From positions 1 through 37,359 of the forward strand of contig JASMJM010000020.1 of NCBI GenBank assembly GCA_030749725.1: a DNA stretch of 37,359 bases, given 5' to 3'. Below the pieces are notes generated by a model. It saw only the letters and a list, made by a program, of their open reading frames with translations. It was not told the origin of the DNA and did no database searches. How positions within the stretch are numbered: position 1 is the stretch's first letter; each line of letters opens with the position of its first letter. Origin of the DNA: Pseudomonadales bacterium. GTDB lineage: Bacteria; Pseudomonadota; Gammaproteobacteria; Pseudomonadales; Azotimanducaceae. Shown here in pieces: positions 33,610-37,359 of the stretch. A program made the position numbers and the translations under genes.

Positions 33610-34686
33610 ATGTTGATTACATTTCAGCTTGTCGTAGGATTTGGATTGCTGATCGGTGGAGCGGAGTTTCTCATTCGAGGGGCCGAGAAGATATCCGTGT
33701 TGTTTGGCGTGTCGCCCCTTCTTGTGGGCTTGACAGTGGTGGCCTATGGAACCAGTGCGCCCGAATTGGCGATAAATGTAAGCGCAATCTATGAAGTGCC
33801 TCCCAGATCCGGCTTGGTGCTGGGGAATGTAGTTGGCAGCAACATTGCCAATATACTTCTGGTATTGGGCCTCACAGCCATAGTGATGCCGTTAGTTGTG
33901 CCGCGTCGACTGGTTCGAACCACACTGCCGTTCATGGTGCTGACCAGCTTTTCCGTTTATGCGGTCGCATTCGACGGTCTGATTTCTCCACTGGAAGGAG
34001 CTGTGATGTTTGCCGCAGCCTTGCTTTACTCGATGGTCTTGATCTATCGAGAACGGCGGGAGAGTAAGAGCCGGCCCCGAACGAACGCAGTGGCATCGGA
34101 GTCGCGCGCCCGTTCCCTTGCCCTCAATATCCTGCTACTGGTGGTGGGCCTTGCCATATTGATCTATGGTGCGGACCTGCTGGTAGAGGCCTGCATCGAT
34201 ATCGCCAAGCTACTCCAAGTCAGCGAAATGATAATTGGCTTAAGCATCGTTGCAGTGGGTACATCGCTACCGGAATTGGCAACTTCCATAGTTGCCTGTA
34301 TTAAGGGTAAATGTGATCTTGCTGTTGGCAATCTTGTCGGCAGCAACATCTTCAATATCTTGCTCGTGCTCGGCCTCTGCGCCTCTTTATCTCCCGAAGG
34401 TGTGACGGTCGAATCCCGCGCATTGGAGTTCGATATCATATTGATGATCGTAGTGGCTGTCGCCTGTCTGCCGATATTTGCCTCCGACTACAAAATCAAT
34501 CGTTGGGAGGGCGTGTTACTGTTGACTTACTATGTGGCCTACATCGTCTACCTTTATCTTTCCCATGCCAGCGAAGTTACATCAACTCCAATTGAGATTC
34601 CATTGCTATACTGGGTGGTCCCTTTACTTGTGGTGGCAGTGCTCTCCCAAGTCCATCGGTTTTTTGTAAAGGCAACGGACTCTTGA
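33610..34686 (+). CDS. CaCA-family Na+/Ca2+ exchanger-like membrane protein (YrbG-like)
   Basis: 358 residues with about ten membrane spans in two inverted halves. The two alpha-repeat motifs are clear: VVAYGTSAPELAINVSAI...GNVVGSNIANILLVLG in the first half and VAVGTSLPELATSIVA..KGKCDLAVGNLVGSNIFNILLVLG in the second, each with the ion-binding Glu in the PEL motif. An antiporter exchanging Ca2+ (or K+) for Na+ or H+ across the inner membrane. Family assignment is firm; ion specificity cannot be read from sequence. Confidence 0.93.
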   Translation: MLITFQLVVGFGLLIGGAEFLIRGAEKISVLFGVSPLLVGLTVVAYGTSAPELAINVSAIYEVPPRSGLVLGNVVGSNIANILLVLGLTAIVMPLVVPRRLVRTTLPFMVLTSFSVYAVAFDGLISPLEGAVMFAAALLYSMVLIYRERRESKSRPRTNAVASESRARSLALNILLLVVGLAILIYGADLLVEACIDIAKLLQVSEMIIGLSIVAVGTSLPELATSIVACIKGKCDLAVGNLVGSNIFNILLVLGLCASLSPEGVTVESRALEFDIILMIVVAVACLPIFASDYKINRWEGVLLLTYYVAYIVYLYLSHASEVTSTPIEIPLLYWVVPLLVVAVLSQVHRFFVKATDS

Positions 34687-34730
34687 TCGAACTACTTCAT
34701 TCCCAGCGAGTTATCTGCAGAGCATAGGCA

Positions 34731-35783
34731 ATGCTGCGCCAGTTTTGTTTTTATCGTGCTCTGACGGTTCTGCTCTGTTTCAACCTGCTGTGTGGCTGTG
34801 AAAGCATAGGATTCTATCAACAGGCACTATTCGGTCAGATTGAAATACTGATCAAAAGAGAACCGATACAGAATATCATCCGTAATGCTGAAACAGAGCC
34901 GCCGCTGAAAGAAAGACTGATTCTGGTGGAGGACGTGCGTGCATACGCCGAGAACGACCTCGGTTTTCCCGTCGGTAACAGTTATGCAACCTACGTTGAC
35001 ACAGGGCGTGCATTTGTTGTCTGGAACGTGTTTGCAGCACCGGAGTTTTCATTGGATGCAATTGAGTGGTGTTTCCCGATTGCCGGTTGCGTGAGCTATC
35101 GCGGCTATTTCCATAGGGAAAGGGCAGAGAAACTTGCCACAAGTCTGAAGGCAGAAGGCAACGATGTATTCGTCGGCGGTGTTTCAGCCTATTCAACATT
35201 GGGATGGTTCAGTGATCCGGTATTGAACACGTTCCTAAAACGATCTGAAAGTAAGTTGGCGGCGCTTATCTTTCATGAGTTGGCGCACAAAATTCTCTAT
35301 CTGCCCGGCGATAGTGTCTTCAATGAGAGCTTTGCAACCGCTGTTGAAAATGAAGCATTGAGGAGATGGTTGAACGATAAGCAACGACCACGGATCTATC
35401 AACAGGCAATTGACGAACAGAGGCGACGCAGTGAGTTTGTTACGCTGGTCGATTCCTATAGGAGCAGATTACGATCACTCTACAGTCAGCCGTTGGACGA
35501 CGCCGAAAAAAGAGAGCGCAAGCAAGCTGTGATCCAGCAGTTACGTGAAGATTATAGGGTACTGAAATCGAAGTGGTATGGACATGCTGACTTTGACAAT
35601 TGGGTAAGCAGCGAAATCAACAATGCCAAGATTGCGACCATATCGACCTATCATAAGCTGGTACCGGCCTTCAACCGGCTGCTAAGGGACAGCGGGGGCG
35701 ACCTGCGGATTTTCCTGACAAAATGTAAAGACCTCGCCAGCAAGGAAAAAGCAGAGAGGGACAGGCTTCTTGGTCTTGAGTGA
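34731..35783 (+). CDS. Lipoprotein zinc aminopeptidase (Aminopep family)
   Basis: 350 residues with a lipoprotein signal peptide (LTVLLCFNLLCG before Cys23-type lipobox cysteine). The following ESIGFYQQALFGQIEIL and the zinc motif FHELAHKILYLPGDSVFNESFATAVE (HExxH at about residue 182 and the third ligand E about 20 residues later) match the putative aminopeptidase family PF10023. Other parts: RGYFHRERAEKLATSLKAEGNDVFVGGVSAYSTLGWFSDP. Probably sits in the periplasm anchored to a membrane. Substrate unknown. 44 bp after the exchanger gene on the same strand; convergent with the transporter, 15 bp apart. Confidence 0.87.
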   Translation: MLRQFCFYRALTVLLCFNLLCGCESIGFYQQALFGQIEILIKREPIQNIIRNAETEPPLKERLILVEDVRAYAENDLGFPVGNSYATYVDTGRAFVVWNVFAAPEFSLDAIEWCFPIAGCVSYRGYFHRERAEKLATSLKAEGNDVFVGGVSAYSTLGWFSDPVLNTFLKRSESKLAALIFHELAHKILYLPGDSVFNESFATAVENEALRRWLNDKQRPRIYQQAIDEQRRRSEFVTLVDSYRSRLRSLYSQPLDDAEKRERKQAVIQQLREDYRVLKSKWYGHADFDNWVSSEINNAKIATISTYHKLVPAFNRLLRDSGGDLRIFLTKCKDLASKEKAERDRLLGLE

Positions 35784-35798
35784 ACCCGGAACTCGTGA

Positions 35799-37175
35799 TT
35801 ACGTCAACATTCCGAAGCAGACTAACGAGATCACTACAACGCCGATGAGGTTTAGAACGAATCCCTCCTTTGCCATGGTTTTGATGCTGAAACGACCGGT
35901 GCTGAACATGATGGTATTGGGTGTTGTGGCGACCGGCAGCATGAACGCACAACTTGCACTCATGGCGGCCGGCACCATCAACAGGGCTGGATCGAGTTGA
36001 GCGGCAAGGGCTGCTGCAGCCAGAATCGGCATCAGCAAGGTTGTGGTGGCTGTGTTGCTGGTGACCTCAGTCATGAAGGTGATGGTTAAACAGAGGATTG
36101 CCATCATCAGGATGATCGGCCAAGAAGCAAGATCGGCTAGCAGTTCACCCAGTGCGGAGCTTAGGCCGGATACCACAAAGGCCTTGGCGATAGCGAGGCC
36201 GCCACCAAAGAGAATGAGCATTCCCCAGGGAATTCTTTCAGCCGTTTCCCAGTCGAGCAGTTTACCCCCCCTGCCATTCGGTACAAGAAACATGACGACC
36301 ACGGCGACGAGAGCAACACTTGCATCGTTAGCCCCGGGCAGATCCAACCATGTACGCCAGCCGCCGAAGGGCGCTTCGCGCGTGATCCAGGCAAGGGCTG
36401 TGCAGGAAAAGATGATGAATACACGCCGTTCGTCGATCTTCCAGATGCCGACCTCCGGCATATCGATCGCTCCCTGGAACTTAAGGCTGCGCGTCAGCCA
36501 TAGACCAAGTATGGGAAGGAAAATCAGTACTACCGGGATTCCCCAAGTCATCCATTCGAGGAAGCTGACCGAGTTGCCGGTGGTTTGTGTATAGATCTCT
36601 CGAAACACCAGGTTGGGAGGAGTCCCAATCGGAGTGCCGATGCCACCAACGCTGCTGGCATACGCGACCCCCAACAATAACGGTATGGCCAGGTCTTTAT
36701 CTTCTGATTTTTCCAGCACGGCTATTGCTACCGGCAACAGCATGAGGGTGGTTGCCGTATTGGAAATCCACATGCTTAACAAAGCCGACGCGGACATGAA
36801 GCCGAATACCAGTCGCTTGCTACTGGATCCGCCAAACAGATTAACCATGGTCAGTGCAATTCGCAGGTGAGCACCGCTCTTGGCCATCGCTGTCGATAGG
36901 ATAAAACCACCCAGCAACAGCAGAATCAGCGGGCCCCCATACGACTCTCCCACTTCCTTGGGCGTCAGCACGCCTACCAGCGGCATCAATGCCAGCGGCA
37001 GCAGCGACGTCACCGGAATCGGTACCGGTTCAAATATCCACCAGATGGCGCACAGAACTGTAATCGCTCCAGTCCAACATGCTGGAGAAGCCCAACCGAA
37101 ATACTGTAGAAGCAAGAACATGAATGCTGCAACCAGAGGGCCAACGAGCAGAAAAATCCACCTGTGTTCAGACAT
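35799..37175 (-). CDS. DASS/SLC13 family anion:sodium symporter
   Basis: 458 residues from ATG 37175 (MSEHRWIFLLVGPLV), with GAGG 5 nt upstream. Longer in-frame reading to the window edge (58 extra residues) is translation of a minisatellite and is rejected. DASS motifs: WWIFEPVPIPVTSLLPLALMPLVGVL, the first SNT motif WISNTATTLMLLPVAIAVL, the GTPPNLVF loop, and the second SNT motif TEVTSNTATTTLLMPILAAAA followed by PVATTPNTIMF. About 11-12 spans. Carries dicarboxylates, sulfate or phosphate with Na+; which one cannot be told. Confidence 0.92.
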   Translation of the reverse strand: MSEHRWIFLLVGPLVAAFMFLLLQYFGWASPACWTGAITVLCAIWWIFEPVPIPVTSLLPLALMPLVGVLTPKEVGESYGGPLILLLLGGFILSTAMAKSGAHLRIALTMVNLFGGSSSKRLVFGFMSASALLSMWISNTATTLMLLPVAIAVLEKSEDKDLAIPLLLGVAYASSVGGIGTPIGTPPNLVFREIYTQTTGNSVSFLEWMTWGIPVVLIFLPILGLWLTRSLKFQGAIDMPEVGIWKIDERRVFIIFSCTALAWITREAPFGGWRTWLDLPGANDASVALVAVVVMFLVPNGRGGKLLDWETAERIPWGMLILFGGGLAIAKAFVVSGLSSALGELLADLASWPIILMMAILCLTITFMTEVTSNTATTTLLMPILAAAALAAQLDPALLMVPAAMSASCAFMLPVATTPNTIMFSTGRFSIKTMAKEGFVLNLIGVVVISLVCFGMLT

Positions 37176-37240
37176 ACAGACCTCGTGTTGCGTAACTGAA
37201 CCCCGATTATACACAAGCCGCCCGTTTTCAGTTCCTCTCC

Positions 37241-37359
37241 CACATGTGTTCGGGGGCGTCCACATGTGTTCGGGGGTGATCCACATGTGTTCGGGGGTGA
37301 TCCACATGTGTTCGGGGGTGATCCACATGTGTTCGGGGGTGATCCACATGTGTTCGGGG
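37241..37359. repeat. 21-bp minisatellite running off the window edge
   Basis: Six units with core CACATGTGTTCGGGGG beginning at 37241, 37261, 37282, 37303, 37324 and 37345; the first period is 20 bp and the rest 21 bp. Each unit contains the palindrome CACATGTG. The array starts 66 bp upstream of the DASS start codon and is cut by the window end, so its full copy number is unknown. On the minus strand it reads in one frame as MWITPEH repeats, judged not to be a protein. Confidence 0.95.

Noticed and set aside
37176-37349. N-terminal extension of the DASS transporter with MWITPEH repeats, or a separate repeat peptide
   Set aside because: The frame is just the 21-bp minisatellite read in phase; the family start MSEHRW at 37175 has its own ribosome site and the first unit (20 bp) breaks the heptad.
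37241-37359. CRISPR array
   Set aside because: Units follow each other directly with no variable spacers; it is a minisatellite.

Overview
The window is a gene-dense piece of a gammaproteobacterial chromosome. The strongest argument is gene order: yacG-coaE-pilD-pilC-pilB, then pilin, tRNA-Thr, nadC, ampD and ampE follow the same order as the classic Pseudomonas aeruginosa pilin locus. Homodimeric-type aceE with a two-lipoyl aceF, AmpG, YajQ and the GspA/GspB pair also fit Gammaproteobacteria. A perfect CIRCE operator in front of groESL points away from enterics and toward lineages that keep HrcA. A free-living or symbiotic sulfur-oxidiser-type lineage is only a guess.

Region 1 (0.1-11.7 kb) is the type IV pilus and pilin-variation locus. 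yacG, coaE, pilD, pilC and pilB run leftward. pilB is split by a one-base frameshift in a C4 tract. Two cysteine-free type IV pilins run rightward; the first has a good sigma54 (-24/-12) promoter and ends in a strong intrinsic terminator. Then come a short-chain dehydrogenase whose catalytic YxxxK lysine is Asn, a tRNA-Thr(CGT) gene followed by two more tRNA-Thr-like copies with 36 and 50 nt T loops made of short hairpin repeats, a Wzy_C/O-antigen-ligase-type membrane protein (a candidate pilin glycosyltransferase), a TfpX/TfpZ pilin accessory protein that seems to start at CTG, nadC, and a membrane-anchored retropepsin-like protease.

Region 2 (11.8-19.5 kb) runs rightward: ampD-ampE (peptidoglycan recycling), a BtuF-like cobalamin-binding protein, a ROK sugar kinase, and aceE-aceF. 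No dihydrolipoamide dehydrogenase gene follows aceF. The aceF linker carries a 21-bp tandem repeat.

Region 3 (19.5-25.9 kb): a leftward cobalamin operon (promoter, cobalamin riboswitch, btuB, PduO-type adenosyltransferase), then panE (leftward), yajQ and ampG (rightward) and a small alkyltransferase-like gene (leftward). BtuF, BtuB and the adenosyltransferase together indicate B12 salvage; AmpD, AmpE and AmpG together indicate muropeptide recycling.

Region 4 (25.9-37.4 kb): groES-groEL behind a sigma70 promoter and CIRCE; a 700-bp intergenic stretch with two different inverted-repeat elements; an unrecognised membrane-anchored coiled-coil protein; gspA-gspB; a PlsC-type acyltransferase; a Na+/Ca2+-exchanger family protein; a lipoprotein zinc aminopeptidase; and a DASS/SLC13 anion transporter with a 21-bp minisatellite just upstream that runs off the window edge.

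The most unusual structures are the T-loop-expanded tRNA-Thr copies, the broken pilB, the repeated appearance of 21-bp minisatellites at three unrelated places, and the 92-nt hairpin element at 28.4 kb.
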